A DNA stretch of 64,000 nt from positions 248,001 through 312,000 of the forward strand of contig NZ_JAMXLX010000003.1 in assembly GCF_024055605.1 (NCBI RefSeq). Direction: 5' to 3'. The notes beneath the pieces were generated by a model that had not been told where the DNA came from, did no database searches, and saw only the letters and a list, made by a program, of their open reading frames with translations. The stretch comes from Ciceribacter sichuanensis. GTDB lineage: Bacteria; Pseudomonadota; Alphaproteobacteria; Rhizobiales; Rhizobiaceae. Below are positions 42,990-52,372 of the stretch, in pieces. The position numbers were made by a program, and so were the translations under genes. Each line of letters opens with the position of its first letter. The stretch's first letter is position 1.

Positions 42990-43019
42990 AATGCCGGATG
43001 GCTAGCGCAATCCGGCATT
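42990..43019. terminator. Hairpin between the convergent M3 peptidase and thioesterase genes
   Basis: AATGCCGGAT, 10-base loop, ATCCGGCATT: a perfect 10 bp stem beginning 20 bp after the peptidase stop. The thioesterase stop codon (43002-43004) is in the loop and its last codons form the right arm. No T tract. Confidence 0.5.
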
Positions 43020-43472
43020 GGAGAAGGCGACGAATTCTCCTTCAAGGCGGCCGGCGATAACGCCGTCCGTCTGCAATACCGCGGCAACGAGTATGCGTGC
43101 GCGTCCTCGTCGGGCGAGCAGTCGCGTAAACGAAGCCCACGCGTCCTGATCGACGAGATAGGAGCGCGCGGTGAAGTCGTCGCCGATCGGGGAAAGGTAA
43201 TCCATGCTGTTGTGCTGGATGACCACCCGGCTTTCCAGCCCCTCGGATTTCAGCCGCAGGTGGACGAGCGACCAGGCGGCAAGGATCGCAACGGCTGAGG
43301 CGCTGCCTCCGAAGACCGTTTCGCGGTGATTGATGTTCGGGGCAAGCGGGGCCTGAAGTGTGATGCTGTCCGGTTCCGTCGCGAGGACGCGGACATGCAT
43401 CGCGGCGGAAATCGGAATGTGATCGTGAAGATAGGCCTGCAGGTCGGCGGGTGTCATCATCGGGCTTGCCAC
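43002..43472 (-). CDS. YiiD C-terminal-type (hot-dog fold) thioesterase
   Basis: 156 residues with a single hot-dog domain: helix-capping NHRETVFGGSASAVAILAAW at about 69-88 and VIQHNSMDYLSPI at about 101-113, which match the putative thioesterase domain found at the C-terminus of YiiD. It lacks the GNAT domain that YiiD itself has. The GTG at 43472 (VASPMMTP) is chosen because GGGAGG lies 9 bases upstream; ATG 43460 is the alternative. Substrate unknown. Confidence 0.82.
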   Translation of the reverse strand: MASPMMTPADLQAYLHDHIPISAAMHVRVLATEPDSITLQAPLAPNINHRETVFGGSASAVAILAAWSLVHLRLKSEGLESRVVIQHNSMDYLSPIGDDFTARSYLVDQDAWASFTRLLARRGRARILVAAVLQTDGVIAGRLEGEFVAFSNAGLR

Positions 43473-43659
43473 GTCGGTTTTCCTCCCTGGAATGTGTCTC
43501 GCGACACTGGATTTAGGAAGGCTGAAGGTGTCCCGAAAGCCCCTTCTGACGTTGCCGAGGCTCTTTCCCCTTTCGCAATTGCAAAAAACAGGGTATGAGC
43601 GCGCCAAAGAAACAAGGCGCCGCACCCCGTTTTGCGCCCCAGCCATCAGAGATCCGTTC

Positions 43660-45480
43660 ATGAACCTTCGCAATATCGCGATCATTGCGCACGTTGACCA
43701 TGGGAAAACGACCCTCGTCGACGAGCTTCTCAAGCAGTCCGGCTCGTTCCGCGAAAACCAGCGCGTTGCAGAACGCGTCATGGATTCGAACGACCTCGAA
43801 AAGGAACGCGGCATCACCATTCTCGCCAAGGCGACCTCGGTCGAATGGAAGGGTGTTCGCGTCAACATCGTCGATACGCCCGGTCACGCCGACTTCGGCG
43901 GCGAAGTCGAACGCATCCTGTCGATGGTGGACGGCGCGATCGTTCTGGTCGACTCCTCGGAAGGCCCGATGCCGCAGACCAAGTTCGTGGTCGGCAAGGC
44001 GCTGAAGGTCGGTCTCCGCCCGATCGTCGCGATCAACAAGATCGACCGTCCGGACGGCCGCCACGAAGAAGTCATCAACGAAGTCTTCGACCTTTTCGCC
44101 AACCTCGACGCTACCGACGAGCAGCTCGACTTCCCGATCCTCTACGGTTCCGGTCGCGATGGCTGGATGAACGTCAACCCGGAAGGTCCGAAGGACCAGG
44201 GCCTGGCGCCGCTTCTCGACCTCGTTCTGGAACATGTTCCGGCGCCGAAGGTCGAAGAAGGTCCGTTCCGCATGATCGGCACGCTTCTTGAAGCAAACCC
44301 CTTCCTCGGCCGCATCATCACCGGTCGCGTCGCTTCCGGTTCGATCAAGCCGAACCAGTCCGTCAAGGTTCTGAGCCAGGACGGCAAGACGGTTGAAACC
44401 GGCCGTATATCGAAGATCCTCGCATTCCGCGGCATCGAGCGTCAGCCGATCGAAGAAGCACAGGCTGGTGACATCGTCGCCATCGCCGGCCTTTCCAAGG
44501 GCACTGTTGCCGATACCTTCTGTGATCCTTCGGTCACCGACGCAATGCAGGCGCAGCCGATCGACCCGCCGACCGTCACCATGTCCTTCATCGTCAATGA
44601 CAGCCCGCTGGCCGGCACCGAAGGCGACAAGGTAACGAGCCGTGTCATCCGCGACCGCCTGTTCAAGGAAGCCGAAGGCAATGTCGCGCTGAAGATCGAA
44701 GAAGCCGAAGGCAAGGATTCGTTCTACGTATCCGGTCGCGGCGAACTCCAGCTCGCCGTTCTGATCGAGACCATGCGCCGCGAAGGCTTCGAGCTCGCCG
44801 TTTCGCGTCCGCGCGTCGTCATGCACAAGGATGAGAACGGCACCACGATGGAGCCGATCGAAGAAGTCGTGATCGACGTCGATGAAGAACATTCCGGCGT
44901 CGTCGTGCAGAAGATGTCGGAGCGCAAGGCCGAGATGACCGAACTGCGCCCCTCCGGCGGCAACCGCGTTCGTCTGAAGTTCCTTGCTCCGACCCGCGGC
45001 CTGATCGGCTACCAGTCGGAACTGCTGACGGATACGCGCGGCACGGCAATCATGAACCGCCTGTTCCACGACTACCAGCCTTACAAGGGTGAAATCAGCG
45101 GCCGTACCAACGGCGTTCTTCTCTCCAACCAGGCTGGTGAAGCTGTTGCTTACGCCATGTTCAACCTCGAAGACCGCGGTCCGATGATCATCGAGCCGGG
45201 TGAAAAGGTCTATGCCGGCATGATCATCGGTATCCATACCCGCGACAACGACCTCGAGGTCAACGTTCTCAAGGGCAAGCAGCTGACCAACATCCGTTCG
45301 GCCGGCAAGGACGAAGCCGTCAGGCTGACCCCGCCGATCCGCATGACGCTGGACCGTGCTCTGTCGTGGATCCAGGACGACGAACTGATGGAAGTGACGC
45401 CGAAGTCGATCCGTCTTCGCAAGATCTATCTCGACGCTAACGACCGTAAGCGCTTCGACAAGGCAAAGATCCAGGCCTGA
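43660..45480 (+). CDS. typA: Ribosome-associated translational GTPase TypA/BipA
   Basis: A 606-residue GTPase of the EF-G/LepA superfamily that supports ribosome assembly and stress or cold growth. G-motifs: AHVDHGKTT (G1) at about 10-18, RGITI (G2), [11 protein letters not shown] (G3) and NKIDRPD (G4). Domains II, III and V follow, and the C-terminus ends with the BipA-specific domain and [12 protein letters not shown] 43660 is the conserved start although its ribosome site is weak. Confidence 0.97.
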   Translation: MNLRNIAIIAHVDHGKTTLVDELLKQSGSFRENQRVAERVMDSNDLEKERGITILAKATSVEWKGVRVNIVDTPGHADFGGEVERILSMVDGAIVLVDSSEGPMPQTKFVVGKALKVGLRPIVAINKIDRPDGRHEEVINEVFDLFANLDATDEQLDFPILYGSGRDGWMNVNPEGPKDQGLAPLLDLVLEHVPAPKVEEGPFRMIGTLLEANPFLGRIITGRVASGSIKPNQSVKVLSQDGKTVETGRISKILAFRGIERQPIEEAQAGDIVAIAGLSKGTVADTFCDPSVTDAMQAQPIDPPTVTMSFIVNDSPLAGTEGDKVTSRVIRDRLFKEAEGNVALKIEEAEGKDSFYVSGRGELQLAVLIETMRREGFELAVSRPRVVMHKDENGTTMEPIEEVVIDVDEEHSGVVVQKMSERKAEMTELRPSGGNRVRLKFLAPTRGLIGYQSELLTDTRGTAIMNRLFHDYQPYKGEISGRTNGVLLSNQAGEAVAYAMFNLEDRGPMIIEPGEKVYAGMIIGIHTRDNDLEVNVLKGKQLTNIRSAGKDEAVRLTPPIRMTLDRALSWIQDDELMEVTPKSIRLRKIYLDANDRKRFDKAKIQA

Positions 45481-45507
45481 TCTTCTTTCCAGGTCCGTAT
45501 TTTCAAG

Positions 45508-45533
45508 CCCCGGCTCATTGAGCCGGGGTTTTT
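45508..45533 (+). terminator. Terminator of typA
   Basis: CCCCGGCTC, loop ATT, GAGCCGGGG, then five T. Confidence 0.93.
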
Positions 45534-45570
45534 GTTTGTGGTTTGATTGTGGCCGGGCTTGCAGCAAAGG

Positions 45571-45585
45571 TTAAAAAAGCGTTAA
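45571..45585. promoter_or_regulatory. CtrA-like box upstream of the GNAT gene
   Basis: TTAA, 7 bases, TTAA (TTAAAAAAGCGTTAA) matches the full CtrA recognition pattern TTAA-N7-TTAA. It lies 97-111 bp before the GNAT start. CtrA is the cell-cycle master regulator in alphaproteobacteria; direct control here is inference. Confidence 0.45.
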
Positions 45586-45681
45586 ATTTTTCCCGTAGAA
45601 CCTGATGAAAAGTCTGTGGGTTCCTCGCTTTTCCGGCACCTGCCGGTGGTGATCGGAGCGCAGCGGGACGAAAGTGACGTT

Positions 45682-46188
45682 ATGAAGACGTTGTCGATCG
45701 ATGTGCGCCCTGCCGAGCGGCAGGATGCGAGGGCCATAGCGGAGGCGCACCGCGCATCCTGGCAGCACAGTTATGCAGGGCTCATTCCGTATCGCGCCCT
45801 GACGAAGATGATCGAGCGCCGCAGCGAAACCTGGTGGCGCAAGGCGACCTCCGGTCCCGCAACCGTCCTCGTTGCGGATGTCGCCGGAACCATTGCCGGC
45901 TATGCCACCGTCGGTCTCAACCGGGCTCGCGCCCTGCCGCAGGAAGGCGAGGTCTACGAGATCTACATGCGTCCGGAATATCAGGGCATCGGTCTCGGCT
46001 ACACGTTGTTCGGCGAGGCGCGCCGGCTGCTGAAGTCGCTCGGCTGCAACGGCACCGTCGTCTGGTGCCTCGAGGACAGCCGTCACGCGGTCGATTTTTT
46101 CCGCTCGAATGGCGGGATTGATGCGGTCGAGGGCATGGAAGACTTCGACGACGTTCAGCTCAAGAAGCTCGGCTTCATCTGGAACTGA
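45682..46188 (+). CDS. GNAT-family N-acetyltransferase
   Basis: A 168-residue acetyltransferase. The acetyl-CoA-binding motif A is YMRPEYQGIGLGYTLFGEA at about 95-113, preceded by the beta strand EVYEIYM. The N-terminus (RPAERQDARAIAEAHRASW) resembles RimI-like GNATs. ATG 45682 was chosen because the domain begins 10 residues later; in-frame upstream sequence back to 45616 does not look conserved. Acceptor substrate unknown. Confidence 0.87.
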   Translation: MKTLSIDVRPAERQDARAIAEAHRASWQHSYAGLIPYRALTKMIERRSETWWRKATSGPATVLVADVAGTIAGYATVGLNRARALPQEGEVYEIYMRPEYQGIGLGYTLFGEARRLLKSLGCNGTVVWCLEDSRHAVDFFRSNGGIDAVEGMEDFDDVQLKKLGFIWN

Positions 46189-46197
46189 TCTCTTTTC

Positions 46198-46821
46198 TTA
46201 CTGCTGGGGGAATCCGTCGGGGAAGACATGCGTCGGTTCGGATGCCTTGTCGCCCCGTTTTCCGTGCCATGGCGCTTCCTGATGGCCGCAGGCGAAGTCC
46301 TTGGCTTCTTCATCCGCGATCTTCCGGGCTATTTCGTTGGCGTTCGGATTTTCCAGTGCATCGACATAGCCCACCACGCAGCCGAGCCCATCCTCTCGCT
46401 GAGCTACGCGGCTGACCACAAGCACCTGTCCGGTGCTGGCTTCCGTGGGTTCCCCTTCGGGGCCTACATTTTCGAGAAACCAGCGCAGGATCGCGGCGAA
46501 AGGCTTGCCTGAACCGTCCAGGCGCCATTCGATCTTCGCGCCGACGTGGTTAAAGGGCTCGAAGGATTCGAAGCCCTGTTCCTGCCATTTCTTGTCGAGC
46601 GGACCGTAGAATACGCTCTGGCGCAGGTCGCCCTCGGCAAAATGGACCTGATAGTCCTTATAGCCGCGGCAGAGCATGATCGCGCCCATGTCGTCGGAGG
46701 CGATTGTCTTGCATTTGTCGAGATCAAGATCGGTATAGGTGCTGTCATTGGCCAGTGCCGGGCCGGGAAGGGCGCAGAATAAGGCGACAGTCCCCAGGGT
46801 TGCAAATACTGAAAGCTTCAT
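46198..46821 (-). CDS. Conserved exported protein of unknown function
   Basis: 207 residues with a signal peptide to about residue 25 (ALPGPALAND). The mature part has four cysteines (DKCKTI, IMLCRG, GLGCVV and DFACGH) that could form two disulfides. I recognise no catalytic motif. Convergent with the GNAT gene, 9 bp apart, and divergent from ppa. Confidence 0.75.
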   Translation of the reverse strand: MKLSVFATLGTVALFCALPGPALANDSTYTDLDLDKCKTIASDDMGAIMLCRGYKDYQVHFAEGDLRQSVFYGPLDKKWQEQGFESFEPFNHVGAKIEWRLDGSGKPFAAILRWFLENVGPEGEPTEASTGQVLVVSRVAQREDGLGCVVGYVDALENPNANEIARKIADEEAKDFACGHQEAPWHGKRGDKASEPTHVFPDGFPQQ

Positions 46822-47015
46822 AGTCGATCCCCCCGATATTCCGGCCGTTATACCAGATCCGGCCGGGCTTCGTGTAGGGTCGCGACAGGAATTGCAAACA
46901 AATTAGGCCGGTAACCTTGCCGACGATTGTCGACCTCTTCGCCCAAAGCCGTGTTGCATTGCGTTATGATTCCCTTTAGGAAACCCCGGATTTCAACACT
47001 CCCATGGGGACGAAA

Positions 47016-47549
47016 ATGCGTATCGATGCTATCGCCATTGGCAAGAATCCGCCGGAAGACGTGAACGTCATCATCGAAGTGCCGGTCGGTGGCCAGCCGA
47101 TCAAGTACGAAATGGACAAGGACGCCGGCGCGCTGGTCGTCGACCGCTTCCTCTACACGCCGATGACCTATCCAGGCAATTACGGCTTCGTACCGCACAC
47201 CCTGTCGGAAGATGGCGACCCGGTAGATGTGCTGGTCTGCAACACGCGTCCGTTGATTCCCGGCTGCGTCATCAACGTTCGTCCGATCGGCGTCATGATC
47301 ATGGAAGACGACGGCGGCAAGGACGAAAAGATCCTCGCAGTTCCGGTTCCGAAGCTGACGCGCCGCTACGACAAGATCGAGAACTACACCGACCTGCCGG
47401 AAATCACGCTGAAGCAGATCGAGCACTTTTTCGAACACTACAAGGATCTGGAGCCCGGCAAGTGGGTGAAGATCGCAGGCTGGCAGGGTGTCGATGTCGC
47501 CAAGAAGCTGATCATCGAAGCCATCGAGCGCTACAACGCACAGAAGTGA
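47016..47549 (+). CDS. ppa: Inorganic pyrophosphatase
   Basis: Hydrolyses pyrophosphate to drive biosynthetic reactions. 177 residues; the family I signature DGDPVDVLV with three metal-binding Asp is at about 66-74 and [16 protein letters not shown] at about 45-60. Start 47016 (MRIDAI) is the rhizobial start with GGGGA 6-8 bases upstream; an in-frame ATG at 47004 is less well placed. Ends 2 bp from the convergent DUF167 stop. Confidence 0.96.
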   Translation: MRIDAIAIGKNPPEDVNVIIEVPVGGQPIKYEMDKDAGALVVDRFLYTPMTYPGNYGFVPHTLSEDGDPVDVLVCNTRPLIPGCVINVRPIGVMIMEDDGGKDEKILAVPVPKLTRRYDKIENYTDLPEITLKQIEHFFEHYKDLEPGKWVKIAGWQGVDVAKKLIIEAIERYNAQK

Positions 47550-47551
47550 TT

Positions 47552-47893
47552 TCAGACAGCCGAAAGGCCGTCCAATTTTCTTTCCAAATCCTCCGGGTCG
47601 CCATCGATCCTGAGGATTTTTTGTCTGGCGGTCTCTCCCGAGACAAGGGAAACGGAGGATTTCGGAACTCTGGCCGCCTTGGCGACGAGAGCAATCAGCG
47701 CCTTGTTGGCCTTACCCTTTTCTGGAACGCTGGTGACGCGGGCGCGAAGGTAGGCCTCACCTTCCGCGTTTTCCTCCACCCCCTCCAAAGCATCGCGCCC
47801 TGCATTCGGGGTCAGCCGAATTGCGAGGCGCAGATGATCCTCGAAACGCTTGTAGGGTCGCTTCACAGAAAGAGCGGAAGGACGCTGTTCCAC
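47552..47893 (-). CDS. DUF167 (YggU) family protein
   Basis: 113 residues containing the small alpha/beta YggU fold: [18 protein letters not shown] at about 22-39 and [26 protein letters not shown] at about 56-81, the latter with the EGKAN-type motif. Role unknown in bacteria. It overlaps the upstream YggT gene by 31 bp, and the YggT-YggU pairing is widespread. Confidence 0.9.
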   Translation of the reverse strand: MEQRPSALSVKRPYKRFEDHLRLAIRLTPNAGRDALEGVEENAEGEAYLRARVTSVPEKGKANKALIALVAKAARVPKSSVSLVSGETARQKILRIDGDPEDLERKLDGLSAV

Positions 47894-48153
47894 ATCAGTG
47901 AACGGATGAAGAAGATCAGGAGCAGGACGACGATCGGCGAAATGTCGATGCCGCCGAGGTCCGGCAGGATCTTACGGATCGGTCGCAGGACCGGCTCCGT
48001 CACGTTGTAGAAGAAGGTGCCCAGCGAGTTGACGAAGCTGTTGCTCGAGTTGATTACGTTGAATGCGTAAAGCCAGGAAAAGATGGCACTGGCAATCAGT
48101 ATCCAGGTGTAAAGGTTCAATGCCAGATCGATCGTCTGAAACAGCGCGAGCAT
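47863..48153 (-). CDS. YggT-family membrane protein
   Basis: A 96-residue inner-membrane protein with hydrophobic segments at about 5-25 and 70-90 and the conserved [20 protein letters not shown] at about 53-72. The family has been linked to osmotic or envelope functions and cell division. Start ATG 48153 (MLALFQTID) has GGAG 7 bases upstream, better than the in-frame starts at 48165 and 48183. Confidence 0.92.
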   Translation of the reverse strand: MLALFQTIDLALNLYTWILIASAIFSWLYAFNVINSSNSFVNSLGTFFYNVTEPVLRPIRKILPDLGGIDISPIVVLLLIFFIRSLMWNSVLPLFL

Positions 48154-48294
48154 GCGGGTCTCCATTTCTCGGTTGACAGACATGTAGACATTGGCGACTA
48201 AGCGGGCAAGTACTGCGGACCGCCGGAAAATAAAACATGTTTAACGGGCGCGCCGGTTTCTCCGCGCAGCGTGCCCAGAGTGGAAAGTCCCGTC

Positions 48295-49542
48295 ATGCAT
48301 GCCTCCAATTCCGGGGATCGTTTCGCAGCCTTCCGGCATGTGTCCTATACACGCTTCTTCTTCGCCCGGTTTCTCGGTGCTTTCGCGACCCAGATCCTGA
48401 GCGTCTCCGTCGGCTGGCAGATGTATGACGAGACGAAGAGCGCCTTCTACCTCGGCATGATCGGGCTCGTGCAGTTCCTGCCGGCGCTGCTTCTGATCCT
48501 TGTCACCGGCTCCGTCGTCGACCGTTATAACCGGCGTGCCATCGTTGCCATCTGCATGATCGTCAGCGCTCTTTGCGCCGGGGCGATGCTGGTCATCACC
48601 GCGTTCGATGCGTTCGAGCCGATCCTCGTCTTCATTATCCTGACTATCTTCGGCATCGAGCGTGCCTTCAATTCTCCGGCGGTGCAATCGCTGGCGCCAA
48701 ATCTTGTTCCGGCCGAAGATCTTTCCAATGCCGTGGCTTGGAATTCCTCCTCGTGGCAGACCGCTTCCATTATCGGCCCCGTGGCGGGCGGTCTGCTCTA
48801 TGGTTTCAGCCCGGTGGTGGCCTACACGTTCTCGTTCGGTTTCTTCCTCGGTGCGGCCCTGTTGGTTTTCATGGTCAGGAAGCCCGCGCAGCGAACGTCG
48901 TCGAAGGCCGTTACCTGGAACACGATCCTTGCGGGCTTCCGCTTCATCTTCGGCGAGAAGGTGGTGCTGGGGGCGATCTCGCTCGACCTGTTCGCCGTCC
49001 TGCTCGGCGGCGCGATCGCCCTGATGCCGGTTTTCGCCAGCGACGTGCTGACCCTTGGCCCCTGGGGCCTGGGTCTTCTGCGTTCGGCGCCAGGTGTCGG
49101 AGCGATTATCGTTGCGGTGATCCTTGCAAGCTTCCCGATCCGGCATAATGCCGGTGTCTTCATGTTCATCGGCGTTGCCCTGTTCGGAGTGGCGACGGTG
49201 ATGTTCGGCCTCTCGCAGACGGCATGGATTTCCATCCTTGCGCTGATGCTGATGGGGGCGGCCGACATGGCGTCGGTCTATGTGCGCGAGACGCTGATCG
49301 CGCTCTGGACACCGGATGAGGTGCGCGGCCGCGTGAATGCCGTCAACATGGTGTTCATCGGGGCATCGAACGAACTCGGTGAATTCCGCGCCGGCACGAT
49401 GGCGCATCTGGTGGGGCCGGTCCCGGCTGTCGTGATCGGGGGCCTCGGCACACTGGCCGTTGCGATCCTGTGGTCCATCGGCTTCCCGCAGTTGCGTCGC
49501 ATCGACAGCCTCGACGCGCCGAATTCGCAGGATCGCAAATAG
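48295..49542 (+). CDS. MFS exporter of the EntS/DUF894 type
   Basis: A 415-residue, 12-helix transporter with the EntS-like start RHVSYTRFFFARFLGAFATQ and the motif VDRYNRR in loop 2-3. Relatives export siderophores or related metabolites, but no siderophore genes are adjacent. ATG 48295 has GGAAAG 7 bases upstream; the GTG at 48271 is less likely. Convergent with the glutamine amidotransferase, 6 bp apart. Confidence 0.85.
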   Translation: MHASNSGDRFAAFRHVSYTRFFFARFLGAFATQILSVSVGWQMYDETKSAFYLGMIGLVQFLPALLLILVTGSVVDRYNRRAIVAICMIVSALCAGAMLVITAFDAFEPILVFIILTIFGIERAFNSPAVQSLAPNLVPAEDLSNAVAWNSSSWQTASIIGPVAGGLLYGFSPVVAYTFSFGFFLGAALLVFMVRKPAQRTSSKAVTWNTILAGFRFIFGEKVVLGAISLDLFAVLLGGAIALMPVFASDVLTLGPWGLGLLRSAPGVGAIIVAVILASFPIRHNAGVFMFIGVALFGVATVMFGLSQTAWISILALMLMGAADMASVYVRETLIALWTPDEVRGRVNAVNMVFIGASNELGEFRAGTMAHLVGPVPAVVIGGLGTLAVAILWSIGFPQLRRIDSLDAPNSQDRK

Positions 49543-49548
49543 ACGGCT

Positions 49549-50280
49549 TCAGGCAGGGCAGCGGTTCTTCTCGAAGACGAGATCGAGGAATTCGGATAGC
49601 CATGCCTTGAGCGGCGCATCGAAGATCATGCGCCCCTCGAGATGGTCGCGGCCCTGCTGGGCGTTGGGCATGACGAAACGGCTTGCGCCATGCACCACCC
49701 AGCGCTGCATCATCGCCCGGGTCAGTTCGGCATGGAACTGGATGCCCCAGGCGTTCTCGCCATAGCGGATCGCCTGATTGCGGTAGATATCGCCTTCCGC
49801 AAGCCGCTGACAGCCATGAGGAAGATCGAAGCCTTCGCGATGGAAGTGATAGACCATCTTCGGCCAGTGCATCAGCAGGCGGCCGTGTTCGGTCGGGCGG
49901 ATGGGATACCAGCCGATTTCCACGCGGCCGTGAGGTTCGGTTTCCACCTTGCCGCCAAGATGATGCACCAGCATCTGGGCGCCGAGGCAGATGCCGAGAT
50001 ACGGCTTGTTTTCCTTCAGTGGAATATCGAGCCAGTTGATTTCAGTTTTGACGAAGTCGTCCGGATCGTTGGCGCTCATCGGGCCACCGAAAACCACCGC
50101 GCCGGAATGCTCGGCCAGAGTTTTTGGCAAGGCCTCGCCAAGGACAGGCCGGCGAATGTCCAACGGGTAACCCTTTTCAAGCAGGAGTTGGCCGACGCGG
50201 CCGGCACTGGAACGCTCCTGATGCAGGACGATGAGTACCGGAGCCTTAATTTTTTGGCGTCGGTCGGGCATGTCAAGCAT
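49549..50280 (-). CDS. Class I glutamine amidotransferase family protein
   Basis: A 243-residue GATase1 protein. The nucleophile is C98 in GICLGAQML, with the oxyanion strand VVFGGPMSAND at about 65-75, and the catalytic His in GIQFHAEL at about 190. It is a free-standing amidotransferase, as in many GuaA-like orphan proteins; no synthetase partner is adjacent. ATG 50280 overlaps the TerB stop by 8 bp. Last gene of the hem operon. Confidence 0.86.
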   Translation of the reverse strand: MLDMPDRRQKIKAPVLIVLHQERSSAGRVGQLLLEKGYPLDIRRPVLGEALPKTLAEHSGAVVFGGPMSANDPDDFVKTEINWLDIPLKENKPYLGICLGAQMLVHHLGGKVETEPHGRVEIGWYPIRPTEHGRLLMHWPKMVYHFHREGFDLPHGCQRLAEGDIYRNQAIRYGENAWGIQFHAELTRAMMQRWVVHGASRFVMPNAQQGRDHLEGRMIFDAPLKAWLSEFLDLVFEKNRCPA

Positions 50281-50749
50281 CGCTGTCTGTCTCCAGTCCG
50301 GCGCGGGTGACGGCATCGCGGCGCTCGTTGACGCGGTCGCGGCCGGACACACCGAGCAGGTCGGCGATGCGCCAGATCACATGATCTTCCATTTCGCTCC
50401 TGTCGCCGTCCGCATAGACAATGTCCCAGAGAATGCCGACCAGCTGCTGGCGCTCGGCTTCGTTCAGGTGCCTCTTCAGGTCGGAGGTGAACCGGTAGTA
50501 GTCCACCGCCTCGCTCTCGGCCTTCTGGCCGGCATCAAGAAGTTCCTCAAGCTGCCCGCCTTCGAGGCCGTACTGTTCCCTGAGCAATTGCCGCAGCTTG
50601 TCCCGTTCGGCCTTGTGGACGAGACCATCGGCCTCCATCACCTGAAAGCACAGGGCGGCGACCGCGATCCTCGGATCGTCAGGAGCAAAGGCCTTCCTTT
50701 CCCCGCCTTGGGTCAGGGTCTGGAAGAAGGATTGCAGGCGTTCCAGCAT
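50273..50749 (-). CDS. TerB-family (tellurite resistance/DUF533-like) protein
   Basis: A 158-residue helical protein with the TerB pattern: VMEADGLVHKAERDKL at about 37-52 and IVYADGDRSEMEDHVIWRIA at about 109-128, each with acidic metal-binding residues. Function unclear; tellurite resistance should not be assumed. Second to last gene of the heme operon, 12 bp after hemY. Confidence 0.85.
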   Translation of the reverse strand: MLERLQSFFQTLTQGGERKAFAPDDPRIAVAALCFQVMEADGLVHKAERDKLRQLLREQYGLEGGQLEELLDAGQKAESEAVDYYRFTSDLKRHLNEAERQQLVGILWDIVYADGDRSEMEDHVIWRIADLLGVSGRDRVNERRDAVTRAGLETDSDA

Positions 50750-50761
50750 GAGTTCTCCCTG

Positions 50762-52360
50762 TCAGAAAAGCCGGAGGCGGGTCTTGCTGTCGTCCGTTGC
50801 CCCCGCAGGATCGCGCACGCCGGGGTCATCGGGCGGTCGGCCGAAGAAAGGTTCGGGAACCGCTGCCGGAGCAGTCTCTTCCATCTTCGGCGTCACCTTT
50901 GCGGGCTTGCTGGAGGGTGCCGGCGGAGCGGCAGGCGTTGTGGTTTCGATAATCGGTTGTGCCTCGTGGCTTTCGGGCGCGGCTGGTGGCTGCGGCTTCG
51001 TCTGCAGGGGCGGCAGCGCGCTCAGCGCCTGCTCGCCGCGATTGACAGTGCCGTCCTCAATTGCACCCTCGATCTGGTCGAAAGGCACTTTCCATTCGAA
51101 GGCATCCAGCTTGCCAGTGATCGGGGAAAGCGGCAGCCACTTTTCTGAGACGTAGCCATCGGCCACCCAGGCCGGGTCACGACCGGCCTTCAGCGCCTCG
51201 CCCATCCAGTAGCGGATGCGGCCCTGGTCGTTTGTTTGAGCTTCCTCGATATCGGCAAAGAGCAGATAGACGCGCTCGCTCGCTTCGATGCGGGCGGCGG
51301 CTTCCGCCTTGCTGCGTGCCCTGGCGAAGTCCTGGGCATCGAGGGCGGCCTCGGCGACGATCAGCAGGGACTCGATGTTGTTGGGACGCAGATGCTCCAG
51401 ACGCTCTGCCTTCTTCAGCCTATCGACGGCGCTGTCGCCGCTACGCGCCCGGAGATAGGTGCGGGCGATCTCCGGGTGGGGCGAGAGCTTCCAGACCTGT
51501 TCCAGCACGCTCGTGGCTTTCCGCAGGTTGTCTTCCCGTAGATAGCCCTTCGCCGCGACGATCGCTGCCGGCACCAGATCCTTGGCAAGCTTCAAAGCCT
51601 GAACGGCATTGTCGCGGGCAACCGACGGATCGCTTTCCAGCCGGTCCTCGGCCTTGGCGGTCAGCAGCACGGCCTTCAGGCGGTCCGCTTCGGCGCGTTT
51701 CAAGACATGGGCGACACGCTGCTGGTCGAGCAGCCGGATCGCATCGTCCCAGTGACCTGCGCGACAGCGGTGTTCCAGCGTCGATTTCGCCGCCCAGGGA
51801 AGGTAGGGGGCGCTTTCGGCGGCGGCTTCCGCATATTGGCGGGCGGCCTCATGGGCGCCGAGACGGGTCGCCTCGACATGAAGCCCCCGCAGGCCGAGTT
51901 CGCGGGTTTCCGGGTCCTCCGACATCTGCTGGAACAGGCGGCGGGCCTCGTCGAACCGGCCCTCGATGACGGCGGCCTGTGCATCGAGGACGAGGATCAG
52001 CGGCTCCTGATCGGCGCGCAGCAGGCCACGAGCGCGGGCGCTCATCTTGCGGGCGAGCGCGGCATTTCCGGCACCGGCAGCGATCAGGCCGGTGGAGAGC
52101 GCCTGATAGCCCCGATCCCGGGTGCGGGAACGGAAGTAACGGCGCACGGAATGCGGTGAGGTCCACACTGTCCGGGCAAGCCACCAGATGAACATGACGA
52201 GGGCCACGATCGACACCAGAATGGCGGCGGCGACCATCAGGCTCATTTCGATCAACTGGCCCTGCCAGACGATCGAAAGCGAGCCGGGACGTTCGGCAAG
52301 CCATGCGAAGCCGATACCGAGAAGAAGGACGAGGACGACGTAAGACAGGATTCTGAGCAT
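50762..52360 (-). CDS. hemY: HemY-family membrane TPR protein
   Basis: A 532-residue inner-membrane protein with two N-terminal membrane helices (about 3-23 and 40-62), the HemY_N domain and tetratricopeptide-type helical repeats to about 410. The remaining C-terminus is Pro/Ala-rich and probably disordered. HemY is found with hemCD and is thought to assist late heme synthesis or act as a scaffold; it is not the unrelated protoporphyrinogen oxidase also called HemY. GAGGAAAAG precedes ATG 52360. Confidence 0.92.
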   Translation of the reverse strand: MLRILSYVVLVLLLGIGFAWLAERPGSLSIVWQGQLIEMSLMVAAAILVSIVALVMFIWWLARTVWTSPHSVRRYFRSRTRDRGYQALSTGLIAAGAGNAALARKMSARARGLLRADQEPLILVLDAQAAVIEGRFDEARRLFQQMSEDPETRELGLRGLHVEATRLGAHEAARQYAEAAAESAPYLPWAAKSTLEHRCRAGHWDDAIRLLDQQRVAHVLKRAEADRLKAVLLTAKAEDRLESDPSVARDNAVQALKLAKDLVPAAIVAAKGYLREDNLRKATSVLEQVWKLSPHPEIARTYLRARSGDSAVDRLKKAERLEHLRPNNIESLLIVAEAALDAQDFARARSKAEAAARIEASERVYLLFADIEEAQTNDQGRIRYWMGEALKAGRDPAWVADGYVSEKWLPLSPITGKLDAFEWKVPFDQIEGAIEDGTVNRGEQALSALPPLQTKPQPPAAPESHEAQPIIETTTPAAPPAPSSKPAKVTPKMEETAPAAVPEPFFGRPPDDPGVRDPAGATDDSKTRLRLF

Positions 52361-52372
52361 GGGTTCTTTTCC

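Noticed and set aside
38084..45567. Very long open frames antisense to argG, the Bcr-type exporter and typA
   Set aside because: Long antisense frames are expected opposite GC-rich genes; these have no conserved domains and the sense genes are unmistakable.
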